Source: Micavibrio aeruginosavorus
GTDB taxonomy: Bacteria > Pseudomonadota > Alphaproteobacteria > Micavibrionales > Micavibrionaceae
Assembly (NCBI GenBank): GCA_003241285.1
Contig: QFOT01000144.1
Span: 1-5,484, forward strand
Length of the DNA stretch: 5,484 nt
Direction: 5' to 3'
A model generated the notes under the pieces. The model saw only the letters and a list, made by a program, of their open reading frames with translations, ran no database searches and was not told where the DNA came from. Of the stretch, positions 1-5,484 are shown piece after piece (within the stretch, counting starts at the first letter, position 1; every line of letters starts with the position of its first letter). The translations under genes were made by a program, and so were the position numbers.

Positions 1-207
1 CGTATTAGACATGACACCCAGAACGGTCACCGGAATTTCCGCCGGACATTCGCTCAGGAATTTTTGCAAATCTTCCAGATCGGCAGGCTTGAACAATATT
101 TCCGCCGTCCCGCCACAGCGAAACCAGCCCACTTGGCCAAGCGGCGCATTCTCGGAATACCGCCCACGCACATGGGGCAGGTTTAAAGATTTAAGGGCCA
201 GATTCAT
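1..207 (-). CDS. murB: MurB, UDP-N-acetylenolpyruvoylglucosamine reductase (N-terminal 69 residues, cut by window edge)
   Basis: MurB is the cytoplasmic FAD enzyme that reduces UDP-GlcNAc-enolpyruvate to UDP-MurNAc with NADPH. Only the first 69 residues are in the window. The protein begins MNLALKSLNLPHVRGRYSEN and continues with APLGQVGWFRCGGTAEILFK, the typical alphaproteobacterial MurB opening (arginine-rich RGRY segment, then WFR-x-GG-x-AE at the start of the FAD-binding domain). It is cut off in VTVLGVMSNT at residues 60-69, the equivalent of the FAD-contacting G-x-GSN-hydrophobic loop. The frame is open to the edge. The ATG at 207-205 overlaps the murC TGA (209-207) by one base (TGATG), which implies translational coupling; the Shine-Dalgarno is weak (AAAGA-like). 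The methionine before SN, where glycine is common, and the cysteine in FRCGG are slightly unusual. Identification is secure from motifs plus position after murC; the FAD domain and catalytic residues lie outside the window. Confidence 0.93.
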   Translation of the reverse strand, partial: MNLALKSLNLPHVRGRYSENAPLGQVGWFRCGGTAEILFKPADLEDLQKFLSECPAEIPVTVLGVMSNT

Positions 208-1658
208 CAGCCCGTCTTTCTTTGGCCGAAACAGGTTTCCAATTCGCTGGGCAGCGCATTCGCCCAGGCCGTGATATTCCCGGCCCCGAGGCAGATTACA
301 AAATCCCCCGGTTTCGCCGTATCGCACACAATGGCCGCCAGTTCCGCTGGATCGTTCAAAGCTTTGACGTCCTTATGACCATGGCGAGAAATGCCCGTTA
401 CCAAATCCTCTTTCGAGGCCCCTTCCAAAGGCTGCTCTCCTGCTGCATAGATATCAGCGACCAGAACGGAATCCGCATCGTTGAAGCAGGTACAGAAATC
501 TTCGAACAGGCTAAGCAATCTTGAATAGCGGTGCGGCTGGACCACGGCGATCAAGCGTCCGCCTGTGTTTTCAACCGCCTGACGACCGGCTTTTAAAACG
601 GCTGCGATCTCGACCGGGTGATGACCGTAATCATCGACAACCGTAATCCCGTTGACGATGCCGGTCCGCGTAAATCTGCGTTTGACGCCCGTAAAATTGG
701 ACAATGCGGCGCGCATTTGATCCGGCGTGACTTTCAGTTCATAGCCGACCGCAATAGCCGCCAATGAATTCGATACGTTGTGTTGCCCGAGCATGGGCAG
801 AAAAATATCTTTTATTTCAATATCCTTATCGCCAGTGATGCGCTCTGACACGGTCACGTCAAAATGATATCCGAGCGTCGTCGCATTTAGATTGACAGCG
901 CGGATATCGGCCTGCGGATTAAACCCATAGGTAACGATCCGGCGGTTTGATAATTCAGGAATAAGCCCCTGCACCACCGGATGATCGGTGCAGAGAACGC
1001 CGAAACCATAAAAAGGAATATTCTCGATAAAAGTAAAAAATCCTTCGCGCACTTTTTCAAACGAGCCGTAATGATCCAGATGTTCGGCGTCTATATTGGT
1101 AACGATGGCGACTGTCGCCGGGAGGCGCGTAAACGAGCCATCGCTTTCATCGGCCTCGACCACCATCCAGTCGCCTTTGCCAAGGCGTGTGTTCGTGCCA
1201 TACGCGTTGACAATGCCGCCATTGATGACGGTTGGATCGATATCGCCCGCTTCCAGCATCGCGCCGACAAGAGAAGTCGTTGTCGTTTTTCCATGCGTAC
1301 CGCCAACGGCGACAGTCCACTTCAAACGCATTAATTCGCCAAGCATTTCCGCTCTTGATACGATCGGTATTTTCAATTCCCGCGCGCGGTCCAGCTCCGG
1401 ATTTCCCTCCTTGATCGCCGATGAAATTATAATCGCACCGGGCATTTTGCCATCCGGCGTTTCAAGATTATCCGCCCCGTGACCGACCGTAATCCTGATG
1501 CCGTTTTTGCGCAGCCGGGCCACGTTATAATTATCGGCCTGATCGGAACCCTGCACATCGTAACCAAGGGTTTTCAAAATTTCGGCAATGCCGGACATGC
1601 CAATGCCGCCGATGCCAATAAAATGCAGCGTGCCGATATGGGGAGGAATATGTTTCAT
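207..1658 (-). CDS. murC: MurC, UDP-N-acetylmuramate--L-alanine ligase
   Basis: This 483-residue cytoplasmic Mur ligase joins L-Ala to UDP-MurNAc using ATP, the first stem-peptide step. All three domains are visible. The N-terminal UDP-binding Rossmann motif GIGGIGMSGIA is at residues 15-25. The central ATPase domain has GGTHGKTTTT at 119-128, VEADESDGSF at 167-176 and NIDAEHLDHY at 188-197. GQHNVSNSLAA at 291-301 leads to the C-terminal domain, with GVKRRF at 324-329, DDYGHHPVEI at 342-351, QPHRYSR at 374-380 and GAGNIT at 458-463. The length is normal for the family. The ATG at 1658 fits the conserved N-terminus (KHIPPHIGTLHFIGIGG), but only a weak AGAAAG-like ribosome site lies upstream. 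murC is separated from murG by 426 bp, so it may have its own promoter or be controlled by the spacer structures. It is followed by murB with a one-base stop/start overlap. No truncation or missing motif is seen. Confidence 0.98.
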   Translation of the reverse strand: MKHIPPHIGTLHFIGIGGIGMSGIAEILKTLGYDVQGSDQADNYNVARLRKNGIRITVGHGADNLETPDGKMPGAIIISSAIKEGNPELDRARELKIPIVSRAEMLGELMRLKWTVAVGGTHGKTTTTSLVGAMLEAGDIDPTVINGGIVNAYGTNTRLGKGDWMVVEADESDGSFTRLPATVAIVTNIDAEHLDHYGSFEKVREGFFTFIENIPFYGFGVLCTDHPVVQGLIPELSNRRIVTYGFNPQADIRAVNLNATTLGYHFDVTVSERITGDKDIEIKDIFLPMLGQHNVSNSLAAIAVGYELKVTPDQMRAALSNFTGVKRRFTRTGIVNGITVVDDYGHHPVEIAAVLKAGRQAVENTGGRLIAVVQPHRYSRLLSLFEDFCTCFNDADSVLVADIYAAGEQPLEGASKEDLVTGISRHGHKDVKALNDPAELAAIVCDTAKPGDFVICLGAGNITAWANALPSELETCFGQRKTG

Positions 1659-1699
1659 GGGCCAGTTCTTTCTGAGGGGACTTTACCTAAAACTAATCA

Positions 1700-1728
1700 T
1701 TGACATAACAGGAAAATAGTCCTATACT
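1700..1728 (+). promoter_or_regulatory. Near-consensus sigma-70 promoter pointing away from murC
   Basis: On the plus strand there is a perfect TTGACA -35 at 1700-1705, a 17-bp spacer and a TATACT -10 at 1723-1728 (5 of 6 to TATAAT). Transcription would begin near 1735 and run antisense to the gene cluster, through the structured element at 1756-1800. The -10 is embedded in a small inverted repeat (TAGT/ACTA at 1717-1720 and 1726-1729). A much weaker minus-strand promoter for murC could overlap it (TTTTCA at 1753-1748, 18-bp spacer, TAGTAT at 1729-1724, 4 of 6 in each box). Evidence is sequence match only. Alphaproteobacterial housekeeping promoters vary more than those of E. coli, but this match would be strong in any of them. 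Confidence 0.55.
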
Positions 1729-1734
1729 AAAACG

Positions 1735-1810
1735 TTCGCTTTTATCCTGAAAAAGCACGCCGTCTTTCGGCCATCCCCAAGGTGAACGGCGGGGATCGTG
1801 TCTTTATTAT
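1735..1810 (+). ncRNA. Candidate small RNA made from the plus-strand promoter (family not recognised)
   Basis: This is inferred from three things: a near-consensus promoter immediately upstream, no reading frame of note, and a compact fold. The fold is a short closing stem CAC/GTG (1756-1758 with 1798-1800), hairpin GCCG/CGGC (1759-1762 with 1768-1771, loop TCTTT) and hairpin ATCCCC/GGGGAT (1773-1778 with 1791-1796). It is followed by the T-rich stretch TCTTTATTAT, which would be only a weak terminator. A next hairpin at 1811-1831 could extend the RNA. I do not recognise 6S, SRP, tmRNA or a known riboswitch. The alternative is that the structure belongs to the murC leader on the other strand. 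Confidence 0.25.
1750..1800 (-). terminator. Candidate intrinsic terminator or attenuator upstream of murC
   Basis: Read on the minus strand, CGCCGT (1791-1786) can pair with ACGGCG (1763-1758), and the stem is followed by TGC and then five T residues (1754-1750), as in an intrinsic terminator. A competing fold pairs ATCCCC (1796-1791) with GGGGAT (1778-1773) and leaves only the small GCCG-AAAGA-CGGC hairpin before the U-run. The two folds share bases and cannot coexist in full. The element lies about 90 bp upstream of the murC start. It may end read-through from murG or regulate murC expression; which of these applies cannot be told from sequence. Confidence 0.4.
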
Positions 1811-1831
1811 CTCTTTCTCACTAAGGGAGAG
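1811..1831 (+). other. Small hairpin, better paired as plus-strand RNA
   Basis: CTCTTTC (1811-1817) faces GGGAGAG (1825-1831) across a 7-base loop. Two of the seven pairs are T opposite G, which pair as G-U only in plus-strand RNA; in minus-strand RNA they become C-A mismatches. This slightly favours a transcript from the plus strand. No T-run follows (A-rich instead), so it is not a plus-strand terminator. Confidence 0.3.
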
Positions 1832-1887
1832 GAAAAATAAAAAAACCTAAAAAAATGGCAAAACAAACTAGACAAAGCTCGATCGTC

Positions 1888-1920
1888 ATTCCCCGAATGG
1901 CAAAGCCGTTCTAGGGGAAT
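1888..1920. repeat. REP-like palindromic hairpin
   Basis: ATTCCCC (1888-1894) pairs with GGGGAAT (1914-1920), and inside it GAATGGC (1895-1901) pairs with GCCGTTC (1905-1911) with one G-T wobble. The loop is AAA and there is a two-base bulge (1912-1913). The flanks TCGTC and CCATG and the ATTCCC/GGGAAT ends resemble the dispersed GTCATTCCC...GGGAATCC repeats found between genes in many proteobacteria (for example the neisserial dRS3 type). Only one copy is in this window, so its repeat status is inferred from resemblance. Read on the minus strand it is followed about 30 bases later by T-rich sequence, so it might also help end or stabilise the murG transcript. Confidence 0.5.
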
Positions 1921-1959
1921 CCATGCCAAACCATCAGCCTCTCGAAAGCCGAACTATGG

Positions 1960-1990
1960 ATCGCCTTAGAATTCTACGGATTCGGGCGAT
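1960..1990. other. Imperfect inverted repeat, function unknown
   Basis: ATCGCC (1960-1965) pairs with GGCGAT (1985-1990), and an inner GAAT (1969-1972) pairs with ATTC (1980-1983), with an asymmetric internal loop. No T-run follows in either direction, so a terminator role is not supported. It could be a decayed relative of the REP-like hairpin nearby or a chance fold. Confidence 0.3.
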
Positions 1991-2080
1991 GACAAAACAC
2001 CCCAAAATCCTGGAACGAAAAGAAAAAAAGCAAAACGAAAAAAAGAAAGTTAACTTGATTTCGACCAAAATAGGAATAAA

Positions 2081-2096
2081 TGCTTCACGTGAAACA
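2081..2096. other. parS: parS-like ParB binding site overlapping the murG stop codon
   Basis: The plus-strand 16-mer TGCTTCACGTGAAACA matches the widely conserved chromosomal parS palindrome TGTTTCACGTGAAACA at 15 of 16 positions. The only difference is the third base (2083). Seven of eight base pairs across the dyad are symmetric. In murG it supplies the last codons TGT TTC ACG TGA (Cys-Phe-Thr-stop). ParB loads at parS and with ParA directs chromosome segregation; known sites cluster near the replication origin and are often inside or at the ends of genes. It is the only such site in the window, and neither parA nor parB is present here. Confidence 0.6.
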
Positions 2097-3149
2097 AATT
2101 GCTTTTATAACCTGATCGGCCAGCCTTCCTGTCGCATCAGGCTGCCCCAGAGAACGCGCATAGGCCGCCGCTTCCGGCAGTTTTTCCGGCACTATCTTTT
2201 TCAATAGTTGATAAAGACTATCCGGCGTCAGGTTCTTTTCTTCCATGATCCACCCACCGCCGACTTCCGCCACATGCTGCGCATTATGAAGCTGCTGCTG
2301 GTCTTTGTGCCACGGATAGGGAATATAGATCGCCGGACGTCCCGCGCATGTTGTTTCCGCCACCGTGCTTGCCCCTGCTCGGCAAATCATCAGATGAGCT
2401 ATTTCGATACGCTCGGGAATATTATCAAAAAATGGTTTAATCTCAACATCTAAGCCCGCGTTACTATAAAGACGCGTTACTTTCTCAAGATCGCTTTCGC
2501 GCGCCTGATGAACGATTTTCAGTTTTACTTTAAGATCGCCTGCAAGCCTGATGATTGAATGAGGAATTATCTCGGCAAAAGACGTTGCACCAAGAGAGCC
2601 GCCAAAAATCAAAACATTCAGCTCATTTTCAATTTTTGGAAACTCCTTATCACGCAGCGCCATGATATCAGCGCGTACCGGGTTGCCTGTGACAATTGTA
2701 TTTTTAATTTTGCTCTTGAGCGGAAAAGACAGCGCAATATTCTTTGCCAGCGGCGCAAGGAGTTTCAGCGCCAAACCGAGCACCGCATTTTGTTCATGCA
2801 AAATCGTCGGAATAAAACGGTGCTGGCATGCGAACATCGGCGGTGCGCAGGGATAGCCGCCAAAGCCAACGGCAACCGATGGCTTAAGCCTCGAGATCAA
2901 TCTGTGCGCCTGGATATATCCTTTGATCAGCGACAAGACGAACGTGACCTTCCCCCGCAATCCGGCCCGGTATGGTCCGGCGGAGATGATATGCACATTC
3001 TCCATACCCTCTAAATATTTCATACCGCGCGCGTCGGTGGCGAAGGCCACGCGATAGCCGCGGGCAAGCAATTCTTCGGCGAGCGCCCTCGCTGGAAAAA
3101 CATGACCGCCAGTGCCACCGGCGCAAAGCAGGATAAGCTTTTCCGTCAT
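2085..3149 (-). CDS. murG: MurG, UDP-GlcNAc:lipid I N-acetylglucosamine transferase
   Basis: MurG is a GT-B glycosyltransferase on the inner face of the cytoplasmic membrane that adds GlcNAc to lipid I to give lipid II. The 354-residue product is of normal length. The N-terminal acceptor domain has the glycine-rich loop AGGTGGHVFPA (10-20), a second glycine-rich segment GFGGYP (95-100) and HEQN (118-121). GNPVR (155-159) marks the domain hinge. The C-terminal UDP-GlcNAc domain has FGGSLGA (182-188), CRAGAST (256-262) and DQQQLHNA (283-290). The ATG at 3149 overlaps the ftsW stop by 4 bases (ATGA) and has a good AAAGGAA ribosome site 5 bases upstream. The last codons and stop lie within a parS-like palindrome. 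It is the last tightly packed gene before the long spacer. Nothing is missing. Confidence 0.98.
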   Translation of the reverse strand: MTEKLILLCAGGTGGHVFPARALAEELLARGYRVAFATDARGMKYLEGMENVHIISAGPYRAGLRGKVTFVLSLIKGYIQAHRLISRLKPSVAVGFGGYPCAPPMFACQHRFIPTILHEQNAVLGLALKLLAPLAKNIALSFPLKSKIKNTIVTGNPVRADIMALRDKEFPKIENELNVLIFGGSLGATSFAEIIPHSIIRLAGDLKVKLKIVHQARESDLEKVTRLYSNAGLDVEIKPFFDNIPERIEIAHLMICRAGASTVAETTCAGRPAIYIPYPWHKDQQQLHNAQHVAEVGGGWIMEEKNLTPDSLYQLLKKIVPEKLPEAAAYARSLGQPDATGRLADQVIKAICFT

Positions 3150-4312
3150 ACCGTTCCTTTGCGGATGGAATGCGAGAAACCGCCTTTGGCAATCGACGAC
3201 CGCGCCTGCCGTCTTGTCAGGCCGAGAACAACGCCCATTGATAATCCCATGGCCAATGTCGACGAACCGCCATAGCTAATGAAGGGCAAAGTCATTCCTT
3301 TGGTTGGCAAAAGATGCAAAGCCGATCCCATATGAACCAGCGCCTGAAGGCCGAACATGGATAGAATGCCGCCGACCGCCAGCACGACGAACATATCGTT
3401 GCTTTCCATCAAGCGGTTGAAACCGCGCAGCAGGATATAGGCATAGAGTGCAACGATCACGAGTGTGAATAAAAGCCCAAGTTCTTCACCGGCAACAGAA
3501 AAGATGAAATCGGCGTGAGCATCGGGAATAGTGTTCTTCACAACGCCCTGCCCCGGCCCTTGTCCGAAAAATCCGCCATTGGCAAAAGCTTCCAGCGATT
3601 TATCGACCTGATAGGTATCGCCGCTTTCTGGATTCATAAAGCGGTCGATCCGGCTTCTGACATGGTGAAGGCCGAAATAGGCGGCAAAAATACCTCCGAC
3701 GCCAATCCCGGCAAAAATCGTCAGGTAACGAAACGGGAAACCGGCAAGAAAAATTTGCGCCGCGAACATGCAAGTCAGAACCACCGTCATTCCAAAATCC
3801 GGTTGGAGGATCAGAAGAACAACAATTACGAAATAAAGAACGGCGGAATAAATATAGCCTCTAAAGCGCGGATCGGATTTCTGATGCGCGATCAGCCACC
3901 CTGCGACGATCGCAAAAGCAGGCTTTACAAGCTCGGACGGCTGGAGCGAGAAACCGGGCAGTGAAATCCAGCGCTGGGCGCCTTTGATTTCATTGCCTCC
4001 CAGCAAAACGACAACCATGAGAAACATCATAAGCCCTAAAACCACCGTGCCCAGGCGGCGGATTGTCTTGTGGCTCATCACTGATATGCAAAGCATCATG
4101 ACAAGAGCGGGGATTACCACCATTATATGACGAATGATAAAATGCGCATGATCGGCACCGATCCGAATGGCAACAGGCGGCGAGGCCGTCGTCACCAGCG
4201 CGACCCCGAATACAGCGAGCACAATGATACAGGCCAGCAAACCACGATCGACAGTCCACCACCAGCTGGCGATGGCAGAGCGATCCGTACGGGCGAAAAG
4301 ATTGGGTTTCAT
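3146..4312 (-). CDS. ftsW: FtsW, septal peptidoglycan polymerase (SEDS family)
   Basis: This 388-residue multipass inner-membrane protein polymerises lipid II into glycan strands at the division site, working with the class B penicillin-binding protein FtsI. A short cytoplasmic N-terminus precedes the first membrane segment (about residues 24-44), and many hydrophobic segments follow through about residue 367. SEDS signatures are present: GAQRWI (111-116), QPSEL (124-128), QPDFG (170-174), the extracellular loop AHADFIF (265-271) with Asp268 at the position of the essential aspartate, GEELG (275-279), and LLPTKGMTLPFISYGGSS (334-351). These, together with the position between murD and murG, indicate FtsW rather than RodA. 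A modest AGG ribosome site lies upstream of ATG 4312, only 5 bp after the murD stop, and the 3' end overlaps murG by 4 bases, so the three genes are likely co-transcribed and translationally coupled. Confidence 0.97.
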   Translation of the reverse strand: MKPNLFARTDRSAIASWWWTVDRGLLACIIVLAVFGVALVTTASPPVAIRIGADHAHFIIRHIMVVIPALVMMLCISVMSHKTIRRLGTVVLGLMMFLMVVVLLGGNEIKGAQRWISLPGFSLQPSELVKPAFAIVAGWLIAHQKSDPRFRGYIYSAVLYFVIVVLLILQPDFGMTVVLTCMFAAQIFLAGFPFRYLTIFAGIGVGGIFAAYFGLHHVRSRIDRFMNPESGDTYQVDKSLEAFANGGFFGQGPGQGVVKNTIPDAHADFIFSVAGEELGLLFTLVIVALYAYILLRGFNRLMESNDMFVVLAVGGILSMFGLQALVHMGSALHLLPTKGMTLPFISYGGSSTLAMGLSMGVVLGLTRRQARSSIAKGGFSHSIRKGTV

Positions 4313-4317
4313 CTGAC

Positions 4318-5484
4318 CTATTCTTCTGGCAGCTTTTCGACAAGGCCGGTGAACACATCACCGCGATGCTCGAAAGATTTGAACTGATCCCATGACGCGC
4401 AGGCCGGGGATAGTAAAACAGTAGCAGGCTCACCCGGCATGCCGCGATTATCCTGCGCCAGTTTATGAGCTGCCTCAACAGCCACATCCAGTGTCCCGCA
4501 AATAGTATGGGGTATATCGGAAGCTTTGAGCCATTTGGCGAATTCTTCGGCAGCCTCGCCGATCAGGAAAGCATGTGTAATGCGGTCCATGTAATTCTCA
4601 AGGCCTTTGAGCCCGCCTTCTTTGGCCTGCCCGCCGAGAATCCAGTATATGTTCCTGGTGCAAGCCAGAGCATGGCCGGTAGCTTCGGCATTGGTTGCCT
4701 TGCTGTCATTGATATAGCTGATCCCGTTAATCGTTCTGACCAGATGCTGCCTGTGCGGCAAACCTTGGAAACTGCTCATGGCGGACGCGATTTTCTCTGG
4801 CTCATATCCGTAGAGATGACGCATCAATGCATAGGCACAAGCGGCATTCTCATGATTATGCTGCCCCTTGAAAGCGGGTGTCAGGGAAAGATCCATAACC
4901 TGCACATCACCGTCATAAAGCTTGCTGCTTTCGGCATAGACCATCGCTTTACCCTGCGTCGACACCGTAACAACCTGCCAGTTGCCTTCAAGCTTCACTC
5001 TTTCGGCAATGCGTTTTGTAACATCGCTGTCGATGGCGATCACGGCAACAGGTTTGCGCCCATTCCTATGAATGCCTGCAAAGATATTCTCTTTCGCCCT
5101 GATATAAGTTTCCATGTCGCCATGACGCGCCAGATGATCAGGCGTGATATTAAGAAGTATGGCCCCGGCGGGCCGTAGAGAGGGAGAAAGCTCCAGCTGG
5201 TAAGAAGACAGCTCGAGAATATAACTTCCATTCTTGTCAAGGCTGTTCAATTGCAAAACCGGGTTGCCGATATTACCGCCCATTTCCACAGGACGAAATT
5301 GCGCCAATGCATGCGCCAGAAGCGCTGTAGTTGTGGATTTTCCATTCGTGCCGGTAATCGCCAGAATATCGTTTTCTATACTTTGCGCTAATAACTCAAT
5401 ATCGCAGACAAGAGGAATGGCTGTTTCTTGCGCCTCTACCGCAAGCGGATGGGCATTCGGGCCATAATGCGGGATACCGGGCGA
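4318..5484 (-). CDS. murD: MurD, UDP-N-acetylmuramoyl-L-alanine--D-glutamate ligase (5' end cut by window edge)
   Basis: This cytoplasmic ATP-dependent ligase adds D-Glu to UDP-MurNAc-L-Ala. The frame is open from the window edge (starting SPGIPHYGPNAHPLAVEA) to the TAG at 4320-4318, giving 388 residues; comparison with E. coli MurD suggests about 67-70 N-terminal residues are missing. Counting from the edge: P-loop ITGTNGKSTTTALL (43-56), GGNIGNP (69-75), ELSSYQLE (91-98), NITPDHLARHGD (112-123), Lys131 in YIRAKENIF matching the carbamylated lysine (E. coli Lys198), GQHNHENA (208-215), GLPHR (241-245), NDSKATN (259-265) and LSPACASWDQF (358-368). There is an internal TTG at 5307, but the conserved P-loop lies upstream of it, so it is not the true start. 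It is followed by ftsW after 5 bp. No defects are seen in the visible part. Confidence 0.97.
   Translation of the reverse strand, partial: SPGIPHYGPNAHPLAVEAQETAIPLVCDIELLAQSIENDILAITGTNGKSTTTALLAHALAQFRPVEMGGNIGNPVLQLNSLDKNGSYILELSSYQLELSPSLRPAGAILLNITPDHLARHGDMETYIRAKENIFAGIHRNGRKPVAVIAIDSDVTKRIAERVKLEGNWQVVTVSTQGKAMVYAESSKLYDGDVQVMDLSLTPAFKGQHNHENAACAYALMRHLYGYEPEKIASAMSSFQGLPHRQHLVRTINGISYINDSKATNAEATGHALACTRNIYWILGGQAKEGGLKGLENYMDRITHAFLIGEAAEEFAKWLKASDIPHTICGTLDVAVEAAHKLAQDNRGMPGEPATVLLSPACASWDQFKSFEHRGDVFTGLVEKLPEE

Larger units (their letters stand above)
1659..2084. other. 426-bp non-coding spacer interrupting the dcw cluster between murG and murC
   Basis: No convincing protein gene is present on either strand. 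The spacer is A/T-rich compared with the flanking genes, with strong A-on-plus asymmetry at 1833-1855 and 2014-2049; the latter contains two AACGAAAA copies 20 bp apart. Reading from the murG side it holds the parS-like palindrome at the murG stop, the A-rich tract, an imperfect hairpin (1960-1990), a REP-like hairpin (1888-1920), a second A-rich tract, a small hairpin (1811-1831), a GC-rich structured element (1756-1800), and a plus-strand promoter (1700-1728) close to murC. All other complete junctions in the window are overlapping or 5 bp apart, so the spacer stands out. Confidence 0.85.

Noticed and set aside
183..194. TTAA-N4-TTAA, resembling a CtrA box
   Set aside because: The CtrA motif needs a 7-base spacer, and the site lies in the murB start region rather than a promoter.
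1747..1779. 10-residue minus-strand frame (MAERRRAFSG) inside the terminator-like structure, which could be an arginine leader peptide
   Set aside because: No ribosome site, only three arginine codons, and murC has no obvious link to arginine supply.
1735..1831. 6S RNA, SRP RNA or a known riboswitch on the plus strand
   Set aside because: No long 6S-type closing stem with a central bubble, no SRP GGAAG-type tetraloop region, and no recalled riboswitch core.
1855..1914. 19-residue plus-strand frame (MAKQTRQSSIVIPRMAKPF)
   Set aside because: The purine-rich GGGAGAGG is over 20 bases upstream, too far for a ribosome site, and the frame stops within the palindrome. It looks like chance.
1917..1983. 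Two GANTC (CcrM-type) methylation sites at 1917-1921 and 1979-1983
   Set aside because: They occur within the hairpins and the number is unremarkable for a spacer of this size.
1923..2207. Plus-strand reading frame of 94 codons across the spacer and the end of murG
   Set aside because: It starts inside the REP-like hairpin flank, runs through the A-rich tract (lysine-rich) and then antisense to murG; it has no ribosome site and no family resemblance.
3515..3964. 149-codon plus-strand frame opposite ftsW
   Set aside because: It is antisense to an intact, motif-complete ftsW, its product has no recognisable domain, and similar shadow frames lie opposite murC, murG and murD.
5329..5342. DnaA-box-like TGTGGATTT near the murD P-loop
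   Set aside because: Only 7 of 9 match, isolated, and explained by the conserved GKST codons.

Overview
This window is a stretch of a bacterial division and cell wall (dcw) cluster, read entirely on the minus strand. In transcription order, from the right edge leftward, it holds murD (5' end cut off), ftsW, murG, murC and murB (3' end cut off). The gene order, the protein motifs and the base composition (moderate GC in genes, A/T-rich in the spacer) suggest an alphaproteobacterium. I infer the class from sequence style only and cannot name a genus.

Layout from right to left: murD occupies 4318-5484 and ends 5 bp before ftsW (3146-4312). ftsW overlaps murG (2085-3149) by 4 bases. A 426-bp non-coding spacer follows at 1659-2084. 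Then comes murC (207-1658), which overlaps murB (1-207) by one base. Four of these five genes act in sequence on peptidoglycan precursors: MurB and MurC prepare UDP-MurNAc and add the first stem amino acid, MurD adds D-Glu, and MurG makes lipid II. FtsW is the septal glycan polymerase that uses lipid II.

The enzymes look ordinary and intact, with catalytic motifs visible. The interesting part is the murG-murC junction, which is usually tight in proteobacterial dcw clusters. Here it carries (i) a 16-bp palindrome matching the chromosomal ParB site parS at 15 of 16 positions and embedding the murG stop codon, (ii) a REP-like long hairpin, (iii) a compact GC-rich structured element with two mutually exclusive pairings that ends in a U-run in the murC direction, and (iv) a near-consensus sigma-70 promoter pointing the opposite way, away from murC. 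This spacer could hold an unannotated small RNA or an attenuator splitting the operon. That is inference: no tools were run and no known RNA family was recognised.
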